Assembly: GCA_016928305.1 (NCBI GenBank)
Contig: JAFGKY010000107.1
Location: forward strand, 1 to 64,000
Source of the DNA: Bacteroidales bacterium
Lineage (GTDB): Bacteria > Bacteroidota > Bacteroidia > Bacteroidales > UBA10428
Length of the DNA stretch: 64,000 nucleotides
Direction of reading: 5' to 3'
The translations under genes were made by a program, and so were the position numbers. Below are positions 29,194 through 37,395 of this stretch, piece by piece. Numbering within the stretch: position 1 is the first letter of the stretch; each line of letters starts with the position of its first letter. Under the pieces are notes generated by a model, which worked only from the letters and a program-made list of their open reading frames with translations, was not told the origin of the DNA and searched no databases.

Positions 29194-30086
29194 TGAACGG
29201 ATTCATCTATTATATCCTTTTGTCTTTTGTTTGGCTTGTATCAAGGCTTCCCTTTTTTATACTTTACCGGATATCCGATCTGATTTTTCTGATTGCATTC
29301 TATGTTTTTCCATACCGTAAAAAAATCGTATATAAAAATCTTCGTAATGCATTTCCGGAAAAGCACGCATCTGAAATTAACCGGATCGCCAAAGAGTTTT
29401 ACCGGTATTTCTGTGACTTTCTGGTCGAATCTGTAAAACCATATTCCCTTTCATTACAGGAACTCGATGACAGATTCCGGTTTACCAATCCGGAAGTTAT
29501 GTATGAATTTCACAATAAAGAGCGTGACTATGCTGTCATTTCGGGACATTATGGCAACTGGGAATTTAATGCCAATCAGTCCCTGATGGCTAAACGCGAC
29601 GGAATTGTGGTTTACCGGCCCCTGAAAAACAAAAACATGGACAGGCTCTTTAAACGATTACGCATCCGGCCGGGTGGTGTCATGACGCCCATGAAAAATG
29701 TTTTCCGTGTGGCTATGGAATACCGGAATCACAAAAAGCCGTTCTTTATTTGGTTCATCGCCGATCAGCGCCCGCCACGCAATAATGCTTTCTGGACCAC
29801 GTTTATGAATCAACCCACATCCTTTTTCAACGGAGTGGAAAAAATATCACGCAAACTTGATCTGGCCATATTGTTTATGCAAGTAACAAGGATTAAAAGA
29901 GGGTATTATGAAGTTACCCTGAAAAAGCTCTTTGATTCGGCGGCATGGCTTCCGGAAAATGCCATAACTCTTGCATTTGTGAAAGAGCTGGAAGATGAGA
30001 TCAAAAAGGCACCGCAATACTGGCTTTGGTCACACAACCGATGGAAACATAAGCCCGATGATTCAACCGTAGTTGTTCCCCGATGA
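29193..30086 (+). CDS. LpxL/HtrB-like lysophospholipid acyltransferase
   Basis: This 297-residue membrane-associated acyltransferase resembles the LpxL/HtrB lipid A late acyltransferases. An N-terminal hydrophobic anchor (about 5-40) precedes the catalytic HX4E motif, His119 and Glu124 in SGHYGNWEF. The WFIADQRPPR segment fits the second family block. It likely adds a secondary acyl chain to lipid A or an ornithine-type lipid in the inner membrane. The start is coupled to suhB (one-base overlap) and the stop to the GT2 gene (ATGA, 30083-30086). Confidence 0.88.
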   Translation: MNGFIYYILLSFVWLVSRLPFFILYRISDLIFLIAFYVFPYRKKIVYKNLRNAFPEKHASEINRIAKEFYRYFCDFLVESVKPYSLSLQELDDRFRFTNPEVMYEFHNKERDYAVISGHYGNWEFNANQSLMAKRDGIVVYRPLKNKNMDRLFKRLRIRPGGVMTPMKNVFRVAMEYRNHKKPFFIWFIADQRPPRNNAFWTTFMNQPTSFFNGVEKISRKLDLAILFMQVTRIKRGYYEVTLKKLFDSAAWLPENAITLAFVKELEDEIKKAPQYWLWSHNRWKHKPDDSTVVVPR

Positions 30087-31102
30087 CAAAAGTTGCCGTT
30101 GTAATATTGAACTGGAATGGCATGGATTTCCTGCAAAAATTTCTGCCCAAGGTTATCGAATATTCGAATGTTGATAACACAGAAATCATTGTCGTTGATA
30201 ACGGATCCTCCGATGGGTCCCTCAATTATATGAAGACGCAACAACCCGCAATCCGGATAATTGGTTTTGAACAAAATTACGGATTTGCGCCGGGCTACGT
30301 CAAGGCACTCCGTATGATCAAAGCGGAATATTTTCTTTTGTTGAATTCTGACATTGAAGTAACGCCCGACTGGCTTATCTCGTTAGTTAATCTGATGGAT
30401 TCAGATCCCACCATTGCAGCCAGCATGCCAAAAATAAGATCATACAGTCAAAGGCAGTTCTTTGAATATGCAGGCGCGGCCGGTGGTTTTATTGATCTTT
30501 TCGGATATCCCTTTTGCCGAGGACGTATTCTCAACAGCATTGAAAAAGATCTGGGTCAATATGACGCACCGGCTGAACTTTTCTGGGCTTCCGGGGCCTG
30601 CTTGCTGGTCAGGGCATCAGCATATTTTGAAGCCGGCGAACTCGATAGTGACTTTTTTGCTCATATGGAAGAAATTGATCTTTGCTGGCGTTTCAAAAGA
30701 CTCGGATACAAAATTGCCTATTGTTATCAATCCCTGGTATATCATGTCGGTGGCGGCACCCTGCCCAATAATAATCCGCACAAGCTTTACCTGAACTATA
30801 GGAACAATCTTTATCTGTTGTGCAAAAATCAGCCGGGTCATGAGCTGATATTTGTCCTGCCCATCCGCATAATACTCGACTGGTTGTCGGCATTCGTATA
30901 TATTACCTCTTCATCAGCATTTTTTAAATCTGTCTTCCGGGCTCATCTGAGTTTTCTTAAATCACTTCCCACCCTTATCATCAAACGAAGAAAAGTTAAC
31001 CGTATAGCTAAAAAGGGCTCCTGGCCTCAAATATACAAAGGAAGCATACTTTTTGCTTTTTTCTTCCGGGGAGTCCGTTTTTTTAATCAGCTGAAATTCT
31101 AG
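30083..31102 (+). CDS. Family 2 glycosyltransferase
   Basis: This 339-residue GT-A enzyme has a nucleotide-sugar binding start VVILNWNG, VVDNGSSDGS at about 38-46, and a metal-binding NSD at 88-90. An acceptor-side motif HMEEIDLCWR and a C-terminal hydrophobic stretch suggest membrane association. It resembles rhamnosyl-type GT2 enzymes. Coupled by a 4-nt overlap to the acyltransferase gene, it may decorate a cell-envelope polysaccharide or lipid. The sugar and acceptor are unknown. Confidence 0.9.
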   Translation: MTKVAVVILNWNGMDFLQKFLPKVIEYSNVDNTEIIVVDNGSSDGSLNYMKTQQPAIRIIGFEQNYGFAPGYVKALRMIKAEYFLLLNSDIEVTPDWLISLVNLMDSDPTIAASMPKIRSYSQRQFFEYAGAAGGFIDLFGYPFCRGRILNSIEKDLGQYDAPAELFWASGACLLVRASAYFEAGELDSDFFAHMEEIDLCWRFKRLGYKIAYCYQSLVYHVGGGTLPNNNPHKLYLNYRNNLYLLCKNQPGHELIFVLPIRIILDWLSAFVYITSSSAFFKSVFRAHLSFLKSLPTLIIKRRKVNRIAKKGSWPQIYKGSILFAFFFRGVRFFNQLKF

Positions 31103-31130
31103 CATCCGAGAGAGCCGAATCCAAATGGTA

Positions 31131-32180
31131 TTAAAATCTTAATGACCGTTCACTTTTTCCTAATTGAATCCTTCCATCCATGCTGGCCCGCAGGCAAATT
31201 GTATAGGAGAAGTCCACATTGCCGGGCAGGAAATGCAATGAAAACTCCATTTTTCCGGTTATTTTATCCAGCCAGGTCCGCTGAAAATAGAAATCCGCCC
31301 TGCCATAATTTCCCGACTTATAAAATCCATCACCGTATAACAACACCTGACCGTCTCCCCGATAATATACACCGTGAAGTCCGAATCCTTTATAACTTAC
31401 ATTGATATCACTTATCCATCCCCACATGAAATGCAAATCATAGATGCTGCGCCACCGGTCATACGACATTAAGACACCCGAGGATACCGTCATCGTATCC
31501 AATGGCAGCCTATCGCTCAGGGTAAGCCCTACCATCGCGTTCATACCACCATTGTCACGGATATGATCGTCCGGTTTATTATTTGCCGGCAGGGCGTGAT
31601 GGTACATTAACAGATGATGCCGGTATATGAACATTCCTTTATGGATCAAACCCGATGCTCCCAGCAGAAAAGCCTCAGGTATGGTATCGGTCTGCCTGCC
31701 GGTCCAGTCGAGCCAGATATGCTGGAAGCCCCAATCACGCCTGTATTCAAGTAACATGCCTTCAACCACCGGGCGAAAGTATATAAGTGTATCGGTTAGC
31801 ATTGCCAGTGGCTGATCAATCAACTGGTATCGGGGGAAAGATCCGATATAGAATGTGACAGGTTTCCATTCCCCTTTATAATAAAGGATCACCCTGGGTA
31901 ATGTGTAATCTGCCCGGGTGCCGTTCTCATAAATAAAACTTAGTCCCGCCCGGAAGCGGTTATGGTGATTAATGGCAAAACCCGCTTCAGCAGAACCATT
32001 CTCACCAAAAATGGTCTGGTCAACCGTGTAATCATTGAAGTATTCACGGTTATCAAAAAAACCAAAAAAATCTGCCTTCCATTCAAATTGCTGTGCATGG
32101 TTTTGCATTCTTCCTCCGATAAGAAGCAGCAATACTGCCACAGTCATATTTCTTGCTATCCGGCTATTTGTAATCATCAT
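31131..32180 (-). CDS. Exported, probably outer-membrane beta-barrel protein
   Basis: I do not recognise a characterised family. The 349-residue protein has a signal peptide cleaved near residue 29 (QNHAQQ). The mature part alternates aromatic and polar residues in strand-length stretches (for example WKADFFGFFDNREYF and GLHGVYYRGDGQVLL) and ends in a Phe-terminated strand, as outer-membrane barrels do. It lies convergent to the GT2 gene and about 325 nt from the ribokinase-like gene on the other side. No ligand motif is seen, so only the location is proposed. Confidence 0.65.
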   Translation of the reverse strand: MMITNSRIARNMTVAVLLLLIGGRMQNHAQQFEWKADFFGFFDNREYFNDYTVDQTIFGENGSAEAGFAINHHNRFRAGLSFIYENGTRADYTLPRVILYYKGEWKPVTFYIGSFPRYQLIDQPLAMLTDTLIYFRPVVEGMLLEYRRDWGFQHIWLDWTGRQTDTIPEAFLLGASGLIHKGMFIYRHHLLMYHHALPANNKPDDHIRDNGGMNAMVGLTLSDRLPLDTMTVSSGVLMSYDRWRSIYDLHFMWGWISDINVSYKGFGLHGVYYRGDGQVLLYGDGFYKSGNYGRADFYFQRTWLDKITGKMEFSLHFLPGNVDFSYTICLRASMDGRIQLGKSERSLRF

Positions 32181-32504
32181 GAAGCGAATTCAAATTAAAT
32201 CGCAGCTTAATATAATATGGGGAAAAAGCTATAAGAAAAATCATAACGCAGAAAAGATATACAATAGTCCGGATACAAAAATAGGAATAAACAGCTTTTA
32301 TGCAACTTCCATGAAAAATATGCCGGGAATTTACTTGTCAATGAGGTACCGGTGCTAAAAACACACACTACAAAAAACGGCAATAACGAGTATTATCAGC
32401 ATGCTTTCGTGAACCATCGAAACTCAACACTTTATCAACAGTGGTTGAATTCTTTTTTGCAGGTGAACGACGCATTTAATATATTTGTTATAAATAAGTA
32501 ATTC
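32181..32504. other. 324-nt divergent intergenic region
   Basis: It contains the ribokinase-like gene's consensus promoter near its right end. Two short plus-strand frames are open here: one of about 60 codons ending at about 32358, and a GTG-initiated one at 32352-32501 of 49 residues. The second contains the promoter and lacks a ribosome site, so I do not call either a gene. No repeat array is present. Confidence 0.4.
32456..32487 (+). promoter_or_regulatory. Promoter of the ribokinase-like gene
   Basis: TTTG (32456-32459), 20 nt, then TATATTTG (32480-32487). Both elements match the Bacteroidota primary sigma consensus exactly. The start codon is 17 nt downstream. Confidence 0.7.
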
Positions 32505-33422
32505 ATGAAAATAAGCGTAGTTGGGAGTTCAAATACAGATATGATCATTAAGGTTCCCCGGCTTCCGGTTCCGGGAGAAACGGTCATTGGAGATAGTTTT
32601 ACAGTTGCCCTTGGAGGGAAAGGAGCCAATCAGGCCGTTGCAGCAGCAAGGTTTGGAGGAGATGTAACCTTCATCGGCCGTGTCGGTAATGACGTCTTTG
32701 GGATACAGGCATTGAAAGGATTGAAAGATGATGGCGTTAATATTGACTTTACAGTAAAAGATCCCGTGGTACCATCCGGTATTGCGCAAATTGTCGTAGA
32801 CGAAAACGGGAGAAATATTATTACCGTTGCCTCAGGTGCCAATCAAAACCTTTGTGAACAGGATATCATGAAGGCGCGCAAATCCATTCTTGCCTCGGAT
32901 ATTCTGATGCTGCAACTGGAAGTGCCAAATCAGACAGTAAGGTTTGCAGCAAAACTGGCCTTTGAAAACAATATCAGGGTCATTCTTAACCCTGCACCGG
33001 CTCATCCGCTGGATGATGAACTCCTGGGTTACATATCGGTATTAACACCAAACAAACAAGAAGCGGAATACCTGACCGGCATATCCATTACCGATGAACG
33101 TTCTGTGGAATTAGCCGGAAGGATACTTCTCGAACGAGGACTGACACGTGTTATCATCACTCTTGGTACAAAAGGAGCTATGGTCATTGATAACGGAGGA
33201 GCCGAACACGTGCCGGCTTTTCATGTTAAATCGATTGATACCACTGCAGCAAGCGATGTATTCAACGGAGCGTTAGCTGTTGCACTGGCTGAAGGCAAGA
33301 ACTTCTATGAATCGGTGAGGTTTGCCAATGCCGCGGCTGCTATATCAACTACCCGTCTCGGAGCACAGCCATCCATACCCAAAAGAGAAGAAGTGATGGC
33401 ATGGCTTAGGAAGCATCCATAA
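32505..33422 (+). CDS. rbsK: PfkB-family sugar kinase, ribokinase-like
   Basis: This 305-residue PfkB kinase most resembles ribokinase, which phosphorylates D-ribose at O5. The N-terminal GGKGANQA substrate motif (37-44) and LNPAPA are present. The catalytic region reads DTTAASD at 245-251. The base Asp251 is kept, but the anion-hole motif, normally GAGD or AAGD, has Ser250 in place of Gly (codon AGC at 33252-33254, one base from GGC). Activity may be reduced or the specificity shifted. No ribose transporter or rbsD is adjacent; a glutamate dehydrogenase gene follows after 93 nt. Confidence 0.82.
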   Translation: MKISVVGSSNTDMIIKVPRLPVPGETVIGDSFTVALGGKGANQAVAAARFGGDVTFIGRVGNDVFGIQALKGLKDDGVNIDFTVKDPVVPSGIAQIVVDENGRNIITVASGANQNLCEQDIMKARKSILASDILMLQLEVPNQTVRFAAKLAFENNIRVILNPAPAHPLDDELLGYISVLTPNKQEAEYLTGISITDERSVELAGRILLERGLTRVIITLGTKGAMVIDNGGAEHVPAFHVKSIDTTAASDVFNGALAVALAEGKNFYESVRFANAAAAISTTRLGAQPSIPKREEVMAWLRKHP

Positions 33423-33448
33423 CAAACCTGCCGTAAATCATAAATTAA

Positions 33449-33480
33449 TTTGAAAATTGTCATGGATAATTATAGTTTTT
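33449..33480 (+). promoter_or_regulatory. Candidate promoter of gdhA
   Basis: TTTG (33449-33452), 20 nt, then TAGTTTTT (33473-33480). The -7 element deviates from TAnnTTTG at the last base. The start codon is 35 nt downstream. Confidence 0.4.
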
Positions 33481-33515
33481 ATGCCCAATTTTACTAAAAA
33501 CAATAATTATTCGTT

Positions 33516-34853
33516 ATGAACGTAACCAAGATAATGACTGACCTGGAAAAGAGAAATCCGGGCGAAATTGAATATCTGCAGGCCGTTCATGAAGTGCTTG
33601 CTTCCATTGAAACGGTTTATAATCAGAACCCCCAGTTTGAAAAAACAGGCATCATTGAACGTATTATAGAACCCGACAGGATCTTAACCTTTAAAGTTCC
33701 ATGGCTCGATGATCAGGGGAATGTTCAGGTCAATCGCGGATACCGGGTTCAATTCAATAATGCTTTGGGCCCTTACAAAGGAGGTCTTCGGTTTCATCCC
33801 AGTGTTAACTTAAGCATTTTGAAATTCCTGGGATTTGAACAGGTTTTTAAAAACAGTCTTACTACCCTGCCCATCGGTGGCGGTAAAGGCGGATCTGATT
33901 TTCAGCCAAAAGGAAAATCAAATGCAGAGATCATGCGTTTTTGCCAGGCCTATATGCTGGAACTCTGGAAAATAATAGGTCCGGAAACCGACGTACCGGC
34001 TGGAGATATCGGGGTCGGCGGCCGGGAGATCGGTTTTCTGTTCGGCATGTATAAAAAATTAACCAATAGTTACGCCGGTGTCCTCACCGGGAAAGGTGTT
34101 GCCTGGGGAGGCAGCCTTATCAGGCCTGAAGCCACAGGCTACGGAGCTGTTTACTTTGCGCAGGAAATGATGGCAACACGAAAGGAATCGATACAGGGGA
34201 AAAAAGTTGTCGTTTCAGGATTCGGTAATGTGGCATGGGGCGTTGTTAAAAAGCTGAATCAGCTGGGAGCCCGAGTAATAACGCTTTCGGGACCTGACGG
34301 ATACGTTCATGATGAAGAAGGTATTTCGGGGGATAAGATTAACTACATGCTCGAACTCAGATCATCGAATGAAGATATAATCGAACCTTTTGCCAGACAG
34401 TTTAAATCGAGTGTTTTTATTAAGGATAAAAGGCCATGGGAGGTACCCTGTGATATTGCCATGCCCTGTGCCACACAAAATGAACTGGGACTGGAGGATG
34501 CCCGGACGCTAGTAAAGAATAAGTGTCTCTGCGTCTGTGAAGGTGCTAATATGCCCTGCACACCGGAAGCGATAGAAACATTTCAGGAGCACGGTTTGCT
34601 TTATTCCCCAGGCAAGGCGGCTAATGCAGGAGGCGTAGCCGTTTCGGGACTGGAAATGACTCAGAATGCAATGAAACTGCATTGGCCCGCTGAAGAAGTT
34701 GATACCAGGTTGCATCAGATCATGTGTGCAATTCATGAATCATGTGTTCGCTGTGGAAAACGTCCAGACGGATATGTAGATTATGTTAAAGGGGCTAATG
34801 TTTCAGGTTTTCTGAAAGTAGCCAATGCCATGCTTGATCAGGGAGTGATCTGA
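33516..34853 (+). CDS. gdhA: Hexameric glutamate dehydrogenase, catalytic copy
   Basis: GdhA interconverts glutamate and 2-oxoglutarate plus ammonia. The 445-residue length matches the hexameric, usually NADP-dependent, type. Substrate-binding Lys88 (GPYKGG) and Lys112 are present. The catalytic Lys124 lies in GGGKGG, and the catalytic Asp is in PAGDIGVG. The Rossmann motif GFGNVA and the substrate loop VSGLEMTQN are also intact. A close paralog begins 24 nt downstream, so both are likely on one transcript. The protein may serve ammonia assimilation or amino acid breakdown together with the 50-58 kb fermentation genes. Confidence 0.95.
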   Translation: MNVTKIMTDLEKRNPGEIEYLQAVHEVLASIETVYNQNPQFEKTGIIERIIEPDRILTFKVPWLDDQGNVQVNRGYRVQFNNALGPYKGGLRFHPSVNLSILKFLGFEQVFKNSLTTLPIGGGKGGSDFQPKGKSNAEIMRFCQAYMLELWKIIGPETDVPAGDIGVGGREIGFLFGMYKKLTNSYAGVLTGKGVAWGGSLIRPEATGYGAVYFAQEMMATRKESIQGKKVVVSGFGNVAWGVVKKLNQLGARVITLSGPDGYVHDEEGISGDKINYMLELRSSNEDIIEPFARQFKSSVFIKDKRPWEVPCDIAMPCATQNELGLEDARTLVKNKCLCVCEGANMPCTPEAIETFQEHGLLYSPGKAANAGGVAVSGLEMTQNAMKLHWPAEEVDTRLHQIMCAIHESCVRCGKRPDGYVDYVKGANVSGFLKVANAMLDQGVI

Positions 34854-34876
34854 AATCTTCTTAAATCATACCTGTT

Positions 34877-36208
34877 ATGAATCTTCACGATACAATGATT
34901 TTTCTCGAAAAGAAGAATCCTGGTGAAAAAGAGTTTCTTCAGGCCGTAAGAGAAGTTCTTGAAAGCATTAAGGAAGTGTATAACCAGAATCCTCAGTTCG
35001 AAGCTGTCAGCCTCCTCGATCGGTTGATCGAACCCGAACGCGTTATTATATTTAAAGTGCCCTGGCAAAATGATGAAGGCAGAATAATCATCAACCGCGG
35101 ATTTCACGTGGAATTTAACAGTGCTCTCGGACCTTACAAAGGTGGATTGCGGTTTCATCCGAGCGTAAACCTGAGCATTCTTAAGTTTATGGCCTTCGAA
35201 CAGACTTTCAAGAATTCCCTTACAGGCCTTCCGATGGGAGGAGGAGAAGGAGGTGCTGATTTTGATCCCAAAGGAAAGTCAAACAATGAAATATTACGAT
35301 TCTGCCAGAGTTTCATGGATGAACTGTACCGTCATATAGGTCCCGAAACGGATATTCCGGCCGGTGACATTGGTGTCGGAAGCCGTGAAATCGGGTACCT
35401 GTTCGGACACTACAAGCGGCTTGTTAACAGGTTTGAAGGCGTTTTTACAGGCAAAGGAACTACCTGGGGAGGTAGCTGGATACGTAAAGAGGCAACCGGA
35501 TATGGGTTGGCCTACATAGCAAGGAAATTCCTCGAAGAACAAAACGACAGCATGAAAGGAAAAACCGTTTTGATATCCGGAGCCGGAAATGTTGCCCTGC
35601 ATGCAGCTGAAAAGGTTTATCAGCTGGGAGGCAAGGTAGTTACCTTTTCCGATTCGGACGGGTATATTTATGATCCCAAAGGCATTGACCTGGCCCTCGT
35701 TAAAGACATCAAAGAAGTAAACCGGGGACGTATAAAAGAATATCTTGAGAAATTTCCGAAAACCACCTTTTCCGAAAAACGCAATGACGTCTGGAAACAT
35801 AAAGGGGATATTGCACTCCCCTGCGCAACAGAGAATGAACTGGATCTGGAAGCTGCCCAGGCGTTATACAAGAATGGCTGTAAACTTATTGCAGAGGGAG
35901 CCAATATGCCCACCACCTCCGATGCAACGGAATTTCTGCTGCAGCAAAGAGCCGGTTTTATCCCCGGTAAAGCAGCTAATGCAGGAGGGGTGGCCGTATC
36001 AGGTTTAGAGATGACACAAAACTCCATGAAACTCATGTGGAATCGCGAAGAGGTAGATATAAGACTTCACCGTATCATGGTTGATATTCATGATACATGC
36101 GTAAAATACGGGAAAGAAAAAGACGGGTATGTAAATTATGTTAAAGGAGCCAATATCGCAGGATTTCTTAAAGTGGCCCAGGCGATGATCGACCAGGGGA
36201 TCATGTGA
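34877..36208 (+). CDS. Glutamate dehydrogenase paralog with Glu replacing the catalytic Lys
   Basis: This 443-residue protein aligns end to end with the preceding GdhA. Lys88 (GPYKGG), Lys112 (QTFKNS), the catalytic Asp164 (PAGDIGVG), a GAGNVA nucleotide motif and the VSGLEMTQN loop are all kept. The key lysine is not: residue 124 is Glu in GGGEGG (codon GAA, 35246-35248). The equivalent of C. symbiosum Lys125 is essential for glutamate dehydrogenase chemistry, so the protein is probably inactive or altered. A regulatory partner in a mixed hexamer, as known for the paired Thermus thermophilus enzymes, is one possibility. The stop codon is the first unit of an octamer array. Confidence 0.9.
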   Translation: MNLHDTMIFLEKKNPGEKEFLQAVREVLESIKEVYNQNPQFEAVSLLDRLIEPERVIIFKVPWQNDEGRIIINRGFHVEFNSALGPYKGGLRFHPSVNLSILKFMAFEQTFKNSLTGLPMGGGEGGADFDPKGKSNNEILRFCQSFMDELYRHIGPETDIPAGDIGVGSREIGYLFGHYKRLVNRFEGVFTGKGTTWGGSWIRKEATGYGLAYIARKFLEEQNDSMKGKTVLISGAGNVALHAAEKVYQLGGKVVTFSDSDGYIYDPKGIDLALVKDIKEVNRGRIKEYLEKFPKTTFSEKRNDVWKHKGDIALPCATENELDLEAAQALYKNGCKLIAEGANMPTTSDATEFLLQQRAGFIPGKAANAGGVAVSGLEMTQNSMKLMWNREEVDIRLHRIMVDIHDTCVKYGKEKDGYVNYVKGANIAGFLKVAQAMIDQGIM

Positions 36209-36254
36209 TTGTTTGATTTACTGATTTACTGATTTGCTGATTTGCTGATTTGCT
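36207..36254. repeat. Octamer array starting on the stop codon of the second gdhA copy
   Basis: Six 8-bp words in phase: gattgttt, gatttact twice, gatttgct three times. The first word shares two bases of the TGA stop (36206-36208). Confidence 0.7.
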
Positions 36255-36397
36255 GCCCTGTTTAACGGCAAGACCCGGTTCGCTGAAGCTTCACCTAAAT
36301 AATACAGGTTCACAATTCACAGAACGTTTTCACGTTTTGCGTTCATCATTACCAGTTATCTACATAAGATTCTATTTCAAACTGCCATCTTAATTAA

Positions 36398-36428
36398 TTT
36401 GAACGTTGCGGAAAGTTTAATACCTTTA
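36398..36428 (+). promoter_or_regulatory. Promoter of nadK
   Basis: TTTG (36398-36401), 19 nt, then TACCTTTA (36421-36428), one mismatch at the last base of TAnnTTTG. The start codon lies 44 nt further on. Confidence 0.55.
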
Positions 36429-36472
36429 ATACATTATTGTAAAAAGGACTCAGAAAACATAAAAAATCCTGT

Positions 36473-37351
36473 ATGAAAATAGCCCTGTACGGAAAAACGT
36501 TTACACCCGGTTTTCACCCTCATATACAAAAGCTTTTCACTATGCTGTCGGATAATAAAGCTGAAATCAGCATTTTCGCATCTTTCCTTGACTTTATTGA
36601 CACGCAGAAAATCCATAAGCCGGTTTTTGAATCGGTATATAGTTCCGAAAAGGATCTGAATCCCGAAACCGACCTGCTGGTCAGCATCGGCGGTGATGGC
36701 ACCTTTCTTGAATCCATTCCATTGGTATTCAGGAACAAAATTCCCATTATTGGCATTAATTCCGGAAGAATGGGATTCCTGGCAAATATTTCAAAAGAAG
36801 ATATTGAAAGTGCCTTCTCATCGATCTTTAATGGCGATCACCAGATCGAACTCCGTACCATGATTCACTTTCAGACCCCGGAGGACATTTTTGGCGATCT
36901 GAATTTTGCCCTGAATGAAATAACGATTCAAAAAAATGATGCCTCCCTGATCAATATAGATGCATATATTGATAATGAATTCCTGAATACATACTGGACC
37001 GACGGATTGATAGTTTCCACACCGACCGGATCAACAGCTTATTCACTGAGTGCAGGTGGTCCCATTGTCGTTCCGGGAGCAGGCAGCTTCATCATCGCAC
37101 CCATCGCTTCGCATAACCTGACGGTCAGACCAATCGTTATTCCCGACCATGTGCATATTAAGCTCAGTGTGAACAGCCGAAGCGGACAATACCTTATAAC
37201 GGCCGACAACCGCACCAAACTGGTGGATTCATCCGTGCATTTCAACATCTGCAAATCGGAATATACGCTTCACATGATAAAATTACCCTCAACCAACTTC
37301 TACAGCACCATCCGGAATAAGCTCATGTGGGGCATGGACAAGAGGAATTAA
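36473..37351 (+). CDS. nadK: NAD kinase
   Basis: NadK phosphorylates NAD+ to NADP+. The 292-residue protein has the GGDG motif (73-76, with Asp75), the NE/D motif in ALNEITIQ, and the YSLSAGGPIV block, all family hallmarks. It is monocistronic with its own promoter, downstream of the glutamate dehydrogenase pair. The NADP supply fits an NADP-dependent GdhA but that proximity may be chance. The M48 protease gene converges from the other side; a few 7-bp words (gtacgat, gtgcgat) lie in the 44-nt gap. Confidence 0.96.
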   Translation: MKIALYGKTFTPGFHPHIQKLFTMLSDNKAEISIFASFLDFIDTQKIHKPVFESVYSSEKDLNPETDLLVSIGGDGTFLESIPLVFRNKIPIIGINSGRMGFLANISKEDIESAFSSIFNGDHQIELRTMIHFQTPEDIFGDLNFALNEITIQKNDASLINIDAYIDNEFLNTYWTDGLIVSTPTGSTAYSLSAGGPIVVPGAGSFIIAPIASHNLTVRPIVIPDHVHIKLSVNSRSGQYLITADNRTKLVDSSVHFNICKSEYTLHMIKLPSTNFYSTIRNKLMWGMDKRN

Positions 37352-37395
37352 CCGGAGATTGGTAACGTACGATGTGCGATTCTCAAAGTCAATGA

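Noticed and set aside
32035-32358. 107-codon plus-strand frame
   Set aside because: Most of it is antisense to the outer-membrane protein gene, and the tail is low complexity.
35219-35260. Second gdhA copy as a pseudogene
   Set aside because: The frame is full length with all other motifs intact, so a functional but altered protein is more likely.
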